Source: CAVPHV01 sp963704825 | GTDB lineage: Bacteria; Actinomycetota; Acidimicrobiia; Spongiisociales; UBA5794 | Length of the DNA stretch: 64,000 bases | Assembly (NCBI GenBank): GCA_963704825.1 | Contig: CAVPHV010000005.1 | Span: 1 to 64,000, forward strand | Direction of reading: 5' to 3' | Shown here: one piece after another, positions 8,492 through 16,824 of the stretch | Layout of the letters: each line of letters opens with the position of its first letter | Numbering within the stretch: the stretch's first letter is position 1 | Translations under genes and position numbers: made by a program | The notes under the pieces: generated by a model | What the model saw: only the letters and a program-made list of their open reading frames with translations | Database searches by the model: none | Told to the model about the DNA's origin: nothing

Positions 8492-9178
8492 CTACAACCC
8501 GCTCCACCGGCTCGGGGGCCAGATGATCACAAACGCCCGGCCGACGATGCGGTCCCCGTCGATCGGCCCGGTGCTGCGGCTGTCGAGCGACGACCCGCGA
8601 TTGTCACCCATCACGAAGTAGTGGTCTGGGGGAATCACCTCTGGTCCAAACCTGCGCATGGAGACATCGTCCGCCAAGTACGGCTCGTCAATCGCTGTTC
8701 CGTCGATGAAGACCTTGTTGTTACGGATCTCCAGCGTTTCACCGGGCAGGCCGATGACTCGTTTGATCAGGTCGGAATCCGGAGTGGAGATCCCAATCGA
8801 TTCTCCGATGTTGCGCAACACGACCGCCGGCAGCGATTCCGCTTGGGCCGACTCGGGTTCGAACACAACGACCTGCCCACGAGCCACATCTCCGAAGCGG
8901 TAGGACAGCTTGTTCACCAGGACCCTGTCGTTGATCTCGAGCGTATCGACCATCGACTCCGAGGGGATGAAGAAGGCCTGGACCAGAAACGTCTTGATGA
9001 TGACGGCAAGAACAAGAGCGATGAGCACCAAGACGGGCAACTCGCGCCAGAACGAGCGTTCCTTCTTCTTGGCCTTTTTGATGTTCTCCGCCGGTTCCTC
9101 CAAAACCGCGGTGTCAACCGCTGATGGGGCGAGCGGATCAGGGTTGGCCTGGTCGAAGGGTGTCGGAGGAACCGTCAA
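8492..9178 (-). CDS. lepB: Signal peptidase I (copy 2)
   Basis: A 228-residue type I signal peptidase. A Lys-rich cytosolic stretch (NIKKAKKKERSF) is followed by a transmembrane helix at about residues 46-66. Ser75 lies in IPSESM, Lys139 in LIKRVIGLPG, and the GDNRGSSLDSR box is present. It is 13 bp downstream of rplS on the same strand, the usual rplS-lepB order. It therefore looks like the ancestral copy and the gene at 7079 the duplicate. The motifs are intact in both, so both are probably active. Confidence 0.93.
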   Translation of the reverse strand: MTVPPTPFDQANPDPLAPSAVDTAVLEEPAENIKKAKKKERSFWRELPVLVLIALVLAVIIKTFLVQAFFIPSESMVDTLEINDRVLVNKLSYRFGDVARGQVVVFEPESAQAESLPAVVLRNIGESIGISTPDSDLIKRVIGLPGETLEIRNNKVFIDGTAIDEPYLADDVSMRRFGPEVIPPDHYFVMGDNRGSSLDSRSTGPIDGDRIVGRAFVIIWPPSRWSGL

Positions 9179-9193
9179 ACCGCAGCGTCGGGC

Positions 9194-9538
9194 CTAGTCG
9201 CGCTTCTCTTTGATGCGCGTCGCCTTACCGACCCGATCGCGCAGGTAGTAGAGCTTGGCACGCCGCACGTCGCCGCGGCGCAGCACCTCGATCGATTGAA
9301 TGATCGGGGCATGCACCGGGAAGATGCGCTCGACGCCGACGCCGAAACTCACCTTGCGTACGGTGAACGATTCGCGGGCTCCACCACCGTTGCGGGCAAT
9401 GACGACGCCCTCGAAGGCCTGGACGCGTTCACGTCCACCCTCGATGACTCGCACATTGACACGCAGGGTGTCGCCCGGACCGAAGTCGGGAATGTCTTCG
9501 CGCAAGTACGCGCTCTCGATGTGGTCGAGCGTGTTCAC
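9194..9538 (-). CDS. rplS: 50S ribosomal protein L19
   Basis: 114 residues starting with GTG 9538 (MNTLDHIESAYLREDIPDF), preceded by a GGAGGG ribosome-binding site. It has the L19 blocks FGPGDTLRVNVRVIEG, FEGVVIARNGGG and YYLRDRVGKATRIKE. L19 lies at the 30S-50S interface. The gene follows trmD by 55 bp on the same strand and precedes lepB by 15 bp. Confidence 0.97.
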   Translation of the reverse strand: MNTLDHIESAYLREDIPDFGPGDTLRVNVRVIEGGRERVQAFEGVVIARNGGGARESFTVRKVSFGVGVERIFPVHAPIIQSIEVLRRGDVRRAKLYYLRDRVGKATRIKEKRD

Positions 9539-9593
9539 GGACCCTCCAAGGAATGGAGCAGGGGAAAGGGAAACTGAAGCCGGGAGTTTACCC

Positions 9594-10292
9594 CTATTCC
9601 GCCGATTCTGGAAACTCCTCTTTGCCGTCGAGCAGATCGGGGCGGCGCCGGCGGGTCCGTTGCACGCGCTGATCGTGGCGCCATTGCGCAATCTTGCCGT
9701 GATCGCCCGACAGCAACACCTCGGGAACCGTCCAGTCGCGATAGACGGCGGGTCGGGTGTACTGGGGCTCCTCGAGCATCCCGGTGCGAAAGCTCTCGGT
9801 CAGCACCGACTCCGGGTTGCCGACCACGCCGGGCAGCAAACGGGTGACGCCCTCGATGATGGCGAGGGCGGCAACCTCGCCGCCGAGCAACACGTAGTCG
9901 CCCAATGAGACCTCTTCTTCGATGAGATGCTCGGCAACACGCTCGTCGATGCCCTCGTAGCGGCCACACACCAAGGTGACCTCGTCGAGTGCCGCAAAGC
10001 GATCGAGCGTCGCCTGGTCGAGAGGACGCCCGGCCGGTGTCAGGAGAACCCGGTGGCTGCCCTCGAGCGGCTCCAACGCAGTCGCCAACGGCTCGACCAT
10101 CATGACCATGCCCGCTCCGCCACCGAAGGGGGCGTCGTCGACCCGACGGTGGACACCCTTTCCAAACGTTCTCAAGTCGACCAATTCGACCTCGAGCAGT
10201 CCAGCCTCCTCCGCCTTGCCGATGAGGCTGGTGGTCAGCGGCGAAGTGAAGTACTCCGGGAAGATGGTGACGATGTTGATCCGCACCCCCAC
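9594..10292 (-). CDS. trmD: tRNA (guanine-N1)-methyltransferase TrmD
   Basis: A 232-residue SPOUT methyltransferase that makes m1G37 in tRNAs reading CNN codons, preventing +1 frameshifting. The N-terminus is INIVTIFPEYF. The substrate loop is DDAPFGGGAGMVMM, and the trefoil-knot AdoMet site includes VCGRYEGIDERV and GDYVLLGGEVAAL. The length is typical. It is normally next to rimM, but here rimM lies 9.5 kb away. The start region faces the divergent YbjQ-like gene at 10327. Confidence 0.96.
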   Translation of the reverse strand: MGVRINIVTIFPEYFTSPLTTSLIGKAEEAGLLEVELVDLRTFGKGVHRRVDDAPFGGGAGMVMMVEPLATALEPLEGSHRVLLTPAGRPLDQATLDRFAALDEVTLVCGRYEGIDERVAEHLIEEEVSLGDYVLLGGEVAALAIIEGVTRLLPGVVGNPESVLTESFRTGMLEEPQYTRPAVYRDWTVPEVLLSGDHGKIAQWRHDQRVQRTRRRRPDLLDGKEEFPESAE

Positions 10293-10326
10293 AGGGTATC
10301 CTCCGCGGAGGCAACGGAGAGCAACC

Positions 10327-10980
10327 GTGATCGATCCAGACCAGTCGCACGATGGTGATTGGCCGGTGCCCCGGGCCGGCTCTGCTCACGATGACGACCC
10401 CATGGAGCGACCCTCGGTGTGGCCACGGCACCGGGGAAGCCGCCAGCCCACTCCGGGAGGGGCCCGCAAAGCGAGCCGCTCCGGGCCTGCTCCCCGCGTC
10501 ATGCCATCTGGGCGAAATGTCGAACCGCTGCACGTGATCGCCGACCTCACCGCGCCCGCGGTGTCGCCACAGAAGGACGGGACCCTCCACTCTGCTGAGA
10601 CCGAGCCCGGCGCCGGATCGCTCTGGGACGAGTCAACCCAGGGTTGGATTCGAACCAGCGATGGCGGAGCCAAATGGCGAACGATTCTCACGACCGCCGA
10701 CGTTGTGGCTCGCTACACGGTCGGCACGCACCTGGGACTCGCCACCGGGGAGGCCGCCGTCACCGTCCACGGCGACGACACTCGATACCTGGGCGGCACG
10801 CTGCTACGGGCCCGCCGGACCGCCGTCGACGGCATGGCGCGCCAAGCCGTCGAGAGGGGCGCTCACGCCGTGATCGGCATCTCTATCGCGTACACCCCGT
10901 TCGCCGGAACCCTTTTGGTCACCGCCACCGGGACCGCGGTAACGCTCACGTTGCCCGCCGGACCGCGATACGACTATTAG
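10327..10980 (+). CDS. YbjQ/UPF0145-like protein with long disordered N-terminus
   Basis: The C-terminal ~105 residues (from about TILTTADVVARYTVGTHLGL) match the YbjQ/UPF0145 fold, including DGMARQAVERGAHAVIGISI and a final LLVTATGTAV. Members form beta-rich oligomers of unclear function, sometimes called heavy-metal-binding. The first ~110 residues from GTG 10327 are low-complexity (Pro, Arg, Gly, Asp). No closer ATG or GTG fits just before the domain, so the start is uncertain and part of the N-terminus may be untranslated. It is divergent from trmD, 34 bp away. Confidence 0.55.
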   Translation: MIDPDQSHDGDWPVPRAGSAHDDDPMERPSVWPRHRGSRQPTPGGARKASRSGPAPRVMPSGRNVEPLHVIADLTAPAVSPQKDGTLHSAETEPGAGSLWDESTQGWIRTSDGGAKWRTILTTADVVARYTVGTHLGLATGEAAVTVHGDDTRYLGGTLLRARRTAVDGMARQAVERGAHAVIGISIAYTPFAGTLLVTATGTAVTLTLPAGPRYDY

Positions 10981-11033
10981 CCACCAAACACTTTTACCAT
11001 CAACTTCCGGGCAAAGAGGTCGAAAACCACATC

Positions 11034-12635
11034 ATGACCCGGATTCGGTTGTTTCTCGTACTGGCGTTGCTCGCCGGAGCCTGCTCCGCGGGCCCCGACC
11101 CGTTGGCAACGTCGGAGACATACCCCCCGACGACCAAGGCGCCCGTGCAGACCGAGGTCACCCGGATCACATTGCCGCCGTCATCCGGCGCGGTGATCGA
11201 GGCTGCCGTCAACCCGCTGACGGTGCGCCCGATCCCGATCGATACCCTGGCGCTGATGCCGCTCCAGACGTTGCATACACCTTTCAACGGGTTTGTGATG
11301 ACGGAAAGCTTCGAAGAGACCAACGAGCGCGCCATCGATCGCCTTCCCGATGGCCGCGACGAAGCCGTAGATGTCGATACCTTCGGGAGGCAAACGGGCT
11401 ACCGATCGGTGTTCAGGCCAACGTGGTCCGCAACCGGTGATACGGTCGCGGTTGACACTTGGGTTGCCACCTTCACCAGTCCGCAGGGTGCCTCGGACTA
11501 CCTACGCGATTACACCGGAGATGTCCTCAAGGATCGCGATGCGGGCCACGCCGCCGACATGCGCATCAACGAAGGCCGCCTCTTTGATGTCGAGGAGGTC
11601 GGCGAGGAAGCCATCGGTCTGATCTTGCAGGAGTCCGTCCCCACCACCGACGACGAACTCCAAGAGACCATCATCGGGTTCCGTATCGGCCGCATCCTGG
11701 CGTTCGTGAGCGTGCTGCAGGACAGCTCGGCGGATGTCCGCATCGTGATGCTCGGCGTTGCATCGGATCTAGCCGAACGCATCATCAGCGCGCTCGACGG
11801 CTCGCTCGAGGTTCCGGTGGTCGATACGCCGGCCGAATTGGTTTCCTACCGCTTTGACTACGAGCAGTCACTGACGCAGAAGTTCACCGAAGCGGTCGAG
11901 GCCATCCCCGACGACGAAGACGACGAGGGCGCCGAACCGGAGCCTCCCGCAGACGGTGAAGAGCCTCCCCCTGAGGGTGAGGAACCCCCGCCAGACGAGG
12001 GCGAACCTCCGCCCGAAGGGGGCGGCGAGCCGACGACCACCACCGAACCACCGCGCCAATACGTGAGCCGGACCCTCACCACCAGGGTGACCGCCACCGG
12101 CGTAGTCACGGGTGACTCCATGGAGTGCACGGTGTCGTACAACACCGAGGGAAGCCGAACCGGCAACAAGTACGTCGTGATCGACGACGAGGCGTGGGTC
12201 CTCGAGGGAAGCAGCTACACCGAGATCGAGCGCTACACCGAACCGTATGCCGCCGATCTTCTCTACTGCCCTGGATGGTCGCCCTCCCGCAGCGAGTCAG
12301 GGGTTCGGCCATCCACGCGCCCGGGACGCGGCGTTGTCGAAGAGACCTCCGATGGCGGACAGATCGAACGGTTCGACCTTTCGGCGAGCGATCTGGTCTC
12401 GATCGGTCTCGGCGGTGTCGACGCCGGCGGGATCCGAGTCGACCGCTTCCACGTCTGGACCGGCGGTGAAGGCCCTTGGGTCGTCCGAGTCGATCTGCAG
12501 ATGCACGGCTCGGCAAGCGCGATGGAGCGAGCCCTCGGGGCCGGCTTCCGGGCCGGCGGCAACGTCACCATCGGACTCGAGTTCGGGGCCACCGACTTCA
12601 ACGACCCGACCATCCGGATAGATCGTCCCAGCTAG
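11034..12635 (+). CDS. Predicted secreted lipoprotein
   Basis: 533 residues. The N-terminus is MTRIRLFLVLALLAGAC, a lipoprotein signal with lipobox LAGAC; Cys17 would be lipidated. Residues about 75-290 form one globular domain. A Pro/Glu/Gly-rich linker with repeated EEPPPEGE-like units and a TTTTEPP tail follows at about 305-345, then a second globular domain runs to the end. No enzyme motif is visible. Family unknown; an extracytoplasmic anchored protein is the safe call. The ATG is chosen because the upstream frame is a shadow of the YbjQ-like gene. Confidence 0.7.
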   Translation: MTRIRLFLVLALLAGACSAGPDPLATSETYPPTTKAPVQTEVTRITLPPSSGAVIEAAVNPLTVRPIPIDTLALMPLQTLHTPFNGFVMTESFEETNERAIDRLPDGRDEAVDVDTFGRQTGYRSVFRPTWSATGDTVAVDTWVATFTSPQGASDYLRDYTGDVLKDRDAGHAADMRINEGRLFDVEEVGEEAIGLILQESVPTTDDELQETIIGFRIGRILAFVSVLQDSSADVRIVMLGVASDLAERIISALDGSLEVPVVDTPAELVSYRFDYEQSLTQKFTEAVEAIPDDEDDEGAEPEPPADGEEPPPEGEEPPPDEGEPPPEGGGEPTTTTEPPRQYVSRTLTTRVTATGVVTGDSMECTVSYNTEGSRTGNKYVVIDDEAWVLEGSSYTEIERYTEPYAADLLYCPGWSPSRSESGVRPSTRPGRGVVEETSDGGQIERFDLSASDLVSIGLGGVDAGGIRVDRFHVWTGGEGPWVVRVDLQMHGSASAMERALGAGFRAGGNVTIGLEFGATDFNDPTIRIDRPS

Positions 12636-12749
12636 CCCTTTGGGCTTCGAGCGGCGGCTGTACCCCGGGGAACCCGGCACCCGGTACCCGGCACCGATGG
12701 GGGAAGACGTCTGACCCGTCGCCCCAACTGTCCAGTCCCGACCGTTGAC

Positions 12750-13334
12750 CTATGCCTTCAGTCCCTGCAGCAAGAACCGCACCGCGGCGTCGGCGATCTG
12801 GTGCACTTCTTGTTTGGGCTCATCTGCGTCCATCACGGTGCGCCCTGCGGTCATGATGACCTGGAAGATGAGGCGACCGGCGAGCGGTTCGGGCATGTCG
12901 CGAAACATCCCCGCCTCGACCCCCCGCCGGTAGCTGGAGGTGAAGGCCTCCGACAGGTCTCGGTGACTCACCGCGATCGCACGCTGCGCCTCATCGGATA
13001 GGCGCGGGACCTCGGTGTGAAGGATCAGGCCGAGGTGGTCGGTTCCGACAAACTCGATCATTCGAGAGCAGAGGGTGCCAAGTTGCTGATCGGGTTCGAG
13101 CGAATCGGGGACTACGGCGACCATCTCTTCGACGAGATCGGGCAGGGTTCGCTGCACGACTTCGACGAGCAGATCCTCGGCGCTGGCGAAGTACTCGTAG
13201 AACGTGGTCCTCCCGATGCCGGCGGCCGCCGCGATATCGGCATGCGACGTGTGTTGGAAACCTTGTTGGGCGAAGAGTTCGAGCGCAGCCTCGAACAGCG
13301 CCTGCCGGGTCGCGGTACGGTGCTGTCGTTCCAT
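12750..13334 (-). CDS. TetR/AcrR family transcriptional regulator
   Basis: 194 residues. The N-terminal helix-turn-helix is typical of TetR: ALFEAALELFAQQGFQHTS, then IAAAAGIGRTTFYEYFAS. The C-terminal helical domain is the ligand sensor. The target is not evident. It lies just downstream of cofH on the same strand with a 95-bp gap, and convergent with the lipoprotein gene. The 114 bp between 12636 and 12749 holds only CCCGG-rich short direct repeats (ACCCGGCACCCGGTACCCGG). Confidence 0.88.
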   Translation of the reverse strand: MERQHRTATRQALFEAALELFAQQGFQHTSHADIAAAAGIGRTTFYEYFASAEDLLVEVVQRTLPDLVEEMVAVVPDSLEPDQQLGTLCSRMIEFVGTDHLGLILHTEVPRLSDEAQRAIAVSHRDLSEAFTSSYRRGVEAGMFRDMPEPLAGRLIFQVIMTAGRTVMDADEPKQEVHQIADAAVRFLLQGLKA

Positions 13335-13429
13335 GAGCTACGGACGAGTGTATCGCTCAGAGAGACCAGATGGCCTCGAAGCGACGACCGAGGCATCCGG
13401 GGAAGCTTTCACGCGTCCTCGGCGCTGAG

Positions 13430-15313
13430 TCAGCCTTCGGGCACCGGGGTTCGAGCTTCGACCGTGTCGTACAGGGTGGTGCGCTGAAGCGGATGCCGGC
13501 CGGCGGCACGGATGGCCGTTTCGAAGTCGGCTGGTTCCATCGTCGTGCCGTGCGACGCCCCGGCGGCACGGGAGATGGTTTCGTCCATCAGGGTCCCCCC
13601 GAAGTCATTGCAGCCCGCCGCCAGCAGCCGGGTGCCGGCCTCGAGACCGAGCTTGACCCACGACGCCTGGATGTTGGGGATGAGCCCATCGAGGGCGATA
13701 CGGGCAACGGCGTGAACCAGGACGACCTCATCCCACGTCGGTCCGGGACGGCTCCTGCCCCGCAGGTAGATCGGGCTGCCCATGTGGACGAACGGAAGGG
13801 GGACAAACTCGGTGAAGCCGCCGGTGCGAGCCTGGACCTCACGAAGAACCTCGAGATGGTTCGCCCACGAACGAGGCGAATCGATATGGCCGAACATGAT
13901 GGTCGCGGTAGAACGCAGCCCGAGGTCGTGCGCGGTCAGCATGACGTCGGCCCATTGTGCAGTGCGGATCTTGTCGGGGCAGAGGAAGCGACGTACGTCA
14001 TCATCGAGGATCTCGGCTGCGGTCCCCGGCAAGGTCCCGAGCCCGGCATCCCGCAAGCGAGTGAGGAAATCACGCACCGACACCCCGAGCGTCTCGGCGC
14101 CCTGCCACACCTCGAGCGGGGTGAACCCGTGAATGTGCATGTCGGGAAGGTATTGCTTGATCGACTCGACGACGGTGACGTAGAAATCGCCGGTGAACTC
14201 GGGGTGGATCCCTCCCTGCAGGCAAACTTCGGTGGCCCCTCGGTTCCACGCCTCAACGGAGCGCTCCACCACCTGGGGGACGGACATCAGATAGGGATCG
14301 CCTCGCAGGTTCAGCGAGCGCGGGCCTTTGGAGAAGGCGCAGAAGCCGCAGCGGAAGTAGCACTGGTTCGTGTAGTTGATGTTGCGATTGACCACGTAGG
14401 TGACGACGTCACCGTTGGTGCGACGACGCAGTTCATCCGCGACGTTGGCGATGGCGTCGACCTCGCGGCCCCGAGATCGCAAGAGGCGCTCCACCTCGTC
14501 GAGGGTCGGTCGGGTTCCGTCGAGAGAGCGGCACAGAATGCCGGCGAGGTCGGCAGCTACTCCGTTGAGGTCGCCATCATCCGAACCGACCAGCCAGCTC
14601 TGGTCGAGCCAATCGGCGGAGAAGCGCTCTGCCGGCACCGGGGCGGGCACGTCCTTGCCGGGCGCCCACTGGTAGCGGGGCCGGGCGTAGCCGGAGGCAT
14701 CGACCAGGTCGAGGTAGCCCTTGAACAGGTCGGCGTCGAGGTGGGTACGCAGGGTGTCGACCGCCACGTCCGGCGGGAGGGCGGCCCGCTCGGCCAGCCG
14801 GATCGGCACCAGTGCGTCACGGAGCGCGCCGAGGCTCTCGGTATCCCAATCCCGCAGCAGCAAGTCGGTCGCCCCCGCCGCAACTGCGGCAGCGGCGTCA
14901 TCGACCGAATCAACAAACACGGAAACCCGGCAGGCGACCGTCGGCAGGTTTGCCAACGATGCCGCGCCGGCGACATGGCTTCGGCCGGTGCGCAGGTAGG
15001 CCGCCTTGGTCCGAGCCAACGCATCGAGCACCTGCTCTCGATCGCCGGTATCAACAATCGTCAACCGCCAGCCCAGGTCGCCGGAGTCACCAATCTGCAG
15101 GGCGTCATCAGGTTCGAGTACCCAGGCAATGGGCTCGATGTCGTCGACCGCACGAGCAATCGGGGCCAATCCTCCGGCAAGGGCGGCCGTCCGCCCGGGG
15201 GCATCGAGCGTGGGCACCTCGACGGCAGTCGCCCCGGCGCGGCGGCGGGTGGCGGCCCACAACTCGTTGACCTGATCGGCGGGCCGAAGCCGCAAGAACG
15301 TGATGTCGGTCAT
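13430..15313 (-). CDS. cofH: FO synthase subunit 2 (CofH) with extra N-terminal domain
   Basis: 627 residues from ATG 15313. The radical-SAM core starts at about residue 300, with the cluster cysteines C318, C322 and C325 in NQCYFRCGFCAF. It continues through CLQGGIHPEF and ATIMFGHIDSP. CofH joins 5-amino-6-ribitylaminouracil and tyrosine; with CofG it makes the deazaflavin FO of cofactor F420. The first ~250 residues are unusual for CofH, which is normally under 450 residues. They contain two alpha/beta-looking stretches (about residues 1-190) of no recognised family. The ATG overlaps the cofG stop (ATGA), so translation is coupled. Confidence 0.9.
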   Translation of the reverse strand: MTDITFLRLRPADQVNELWAATRRRAGATAVEVPTLDAPGRTAALAGGLAPIARAVDDIEPIAWVLEPDDALQIGDSGDLGWRLTIVDTGDREQVLDALARTKAAYLRTGRSHVAGAASLANLPTVACRVSVFVDSVDDAAAAVAAGATDLLLRDWDTESLGALRDALVPIRLAERAALPPDVAVDTLRTHLDADLFKGYLDLVDASGYARPRYQWAPGKDVPAPVPAERFSADWLDQSWLVGSDDGDLNGVAADLAGILCRSLDGTRPTLDEVERLLRSRGREVDAIANVADELRRRTNGDVVTYVVNRNINYTNQCYFRCGFCAFSKGPRSLNLRGDPYLMSVPQVVERSVEAWNRGATEVCLQGGIHPEFTGDFYVTVVESIKQYLPDMHIHGFTPLEVWQGAETLGVSVRDFLTRLRDAGLGTLPGTAAEILDDDVRRFLCPDKIRTAQWADVMLTAHDLGLRSTATIMFGHIDSPRSWANHLEVLREVQARTGGFTEFVPLPFVHMGSPIYLRGRSRPGPTWDEVVLVHAVARIALDGLIPNIQASWVKLGLEAGTRLLAAGCNDFGGTLMDETISRAAGASHGTTMEPADFETAIRAAGRHPLQRTTLYDTVEARTPVPEG

Positions 15314-16452
15314 GAGGAGGCCCCCTCGAGCTGCGGGGCGAGAGCGTAGCCCTCGTCGTCCACTGCCCCGGCGATCTTCCCCAACAGACCCGCATCGATC
15401 CACTCCGGGCTGATGAACTCGGGATACACGGGCAGGCGGGGCATGAGCCGGAATCCAGCCTCCTGGGTCACTGCGGTCAGCTTGTCGAGATGGGGCCAGG
15501 GCGCCTCCGGGTTGACCCAGTCGATGGTGAGCGGTGAGACCCCGCCCCAGTCGTTGATGCCGGCGTCGACGTAGACCCCAAAGTCCTCGGTGAGATTCGG
15601 CGGCACTTGGAGATTCATCTCCGGCCCGAGGATCCAGCGGGCGACGGCAACGACCCTGGCGAAGTACTGGACGGTCGGCTCGGCGTCACGCCGCATCAGC
15701 GTGTCGGCCTTGGCTCGGAAGTTCTGGATGATGATCTCCTGGATCGATCCTCCGCCAGCTTGGAGATCGCGCAGCGCGAACAGCGAGTCGATCACCTCGG
15801 CAGGGGTTTCGCCGATCCCGACCAGGACGCCCGTGGTAAAGGGCACCTTCTGGCGCCCGGCGGCCTCGATGGTCGCCACCCGGGCGGCGGGATCCTTGTC
15901 GGGGCAGTTGTGGTGCGGCATGCCGGGCTCCATCAACCGTGGTGAGATGTTCTCGAGCATCATGCCCATCGACGGGTTCGACGGCCGGAGCGCAACCAAA
16001 GCCTCGTCGTCGAGCAAACCGGGGTTGGCGTGCGAAAACAGCGGGGTTTCCGCGTTGACCGCCTCCGTCAGCATCTTGACGTAGTCGAGCGTCGTGGCGC
16101 AGCCGTGACCCGCCAGGAAGTCGGCCGCTTGGGGCCACCGTGTTTCCGGCTGGTCTCCCAGGGTGAAGAGCGCCTCGGTGCAGGCGTGGGCCGCTCCGGC
16201 CCGGGCAATGGCCAACACATCGTCGGGATCGAGGTACACGCCGCCGGCGCCCGGGGGCTTGGCAAATGTGCAGTAGGTGCACGTGTCCCGGCATAGCGTG
16301 GTGACGGGAATGAACACCTTCCGCGAGTAGGTGATCGTTCGCCCCCTGCCCTCGTCGCGGAGTCTTTGCGCCTCGGCAAACAGCGGCGCAACTTCGCGAT
16401 GGCCCAGAACTAGGTCCAGCGCCAGCTCCGGTTCCGGTAGCGGGAAGGTCAT
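15310..16452 (-). CDS. cofG: FO synthase subunit 1 (CofG)
   Basis: A 380-residue radical-SAM enzyme. C54, C58 and C61 (TLCRDTCTYC) bind the 4Fe-4S cluster. The family blocks SHANPGLLDDEAL, SMGMMLENIS, HHNCPDKDPAARV and INDWGGVSPLTID are present. CofG performs the second radical step in FO formation. Many actinobacteria carry FbiC, a CofG-CofH fusion; here the halves are separate overlapping genes. Its presence implies F420-dependent enzymes elsewhere in the genome. Confidence 0.94.
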   Translation of the reverse strand: MTFPLPEPELALDLVLGHREVAPLFAEAQRLRDEGRGRTITYSRKVFIPVTTLCRDTCTYCTFAKPPGAGGVYLDPDDVLAIARAGAAHACTEALFTLGDQPETRWPQAADFLAGHGCATTLDYVKMLTEAVNAETPLFSHANPGLLDDEALVALRPSNPSMGMMLENISPRLMEPGMPHHNCPDKDPAARVATIEAAGRQKVPFTTGVLVGIGETPAEVIDSLFALRDLQAGGGSIQEIIIQNFRAKADTLMRRDAEPTVQYFARVVAVARWILGPEMNLQVPPNLTEDFGVYVDAGINDWGGVSPLTIDWVNPEAPWPHLDKLTAVTQEAGFRLMPRLPVYPEFISPEWIDAGLLGKIAGAVDDEGYALAPQLEGASS

Positions 16453-16521
16453 CTTTGGAACGCTATCACGGCCGTGTTCGCTAGTGCCCCGATCGGCCTC
16501 GTTGGCGATGCTGAGGCCGAG

Positions 16522-16750
16522 TCAGGGGCGTTGCTGGCAGGCACGCAGGACGGAGTCCCATTGGGCCGCGAAGTACCCGAGCAGGGCCAAGCGCCTCGGC
16601 CGCCTCGGATGTACCGGTACCCAAACCGCGTTTCTTGCCACAGGCGACCGGCGCCCTCCATTGCGGCCTCGGACGGCTCGGGTCGTGGGAAGCGGACGAT
16701 GAGCAACGTCCCGACGCGACCAGGAACGTCACAACATCGACGGCTCGCAA
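16522..16750 (-). pseudogene. Possible decayed ORF upstream of cofG
   Basis: The 372-bp gap between cofG and the hydrolase gene shows protein-like sequence in three successive minus-strand frames. First comes LRAVDVVTFLVASG (from TTG 16750), then TLLIVRFPRPEPSEAAMEGA with RLWQETRFGYRYIRG, and last LALLGYFAAQWDSVLRACQQ ending at a stop at 16522. This looks like a small gene broken by two frameshifts. The layout recalls small antibiotic-biosynthesis-monooxygenase-type proteins, but I cannot support a family. It could also be chance. Confidence 0.3.
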
Positions 16751-16776
16751 CGTGGTGTCAAACGGCGGGAAGCGCC

Positions 16777-16796
16777 CGACCCTGCGTGTAGGGTCG
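16777..16796 (+). promoter_or_regulatory. Inverted repeat upstream of the hydrolase gene
   Basis: CGACCCT-N6-AGGGTCG is a perfect 7-bp dyad ending 28 bp before the ATG at 16825. Its position suits an operator or a leader hairpin. No regulator can be assigned. Confidence 0.35.
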
Positions 16797-16824
16797 TCCT
16801 ACGAGCGCACCGAGGAGCTACGTC

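Noticed and set aside
10638..10662. tRNA-like T-arm (GGTTCGAATCC on the minus strand)
   Set aside because: The loop is canonical but the T stem has a mismatch, and no matching D arm or anticodon stem forms upstream; the acceptor complement is only partial. The region also encodes the N-terminal part of the YbjQ-like frame.
12655..12705. Short direct repeats ACCCGG(C/T)ACCCGG downstream of the lipoprotein gene
   Set aside because: Too short and simple to call an element; probably drift in a GC-rich spacer.
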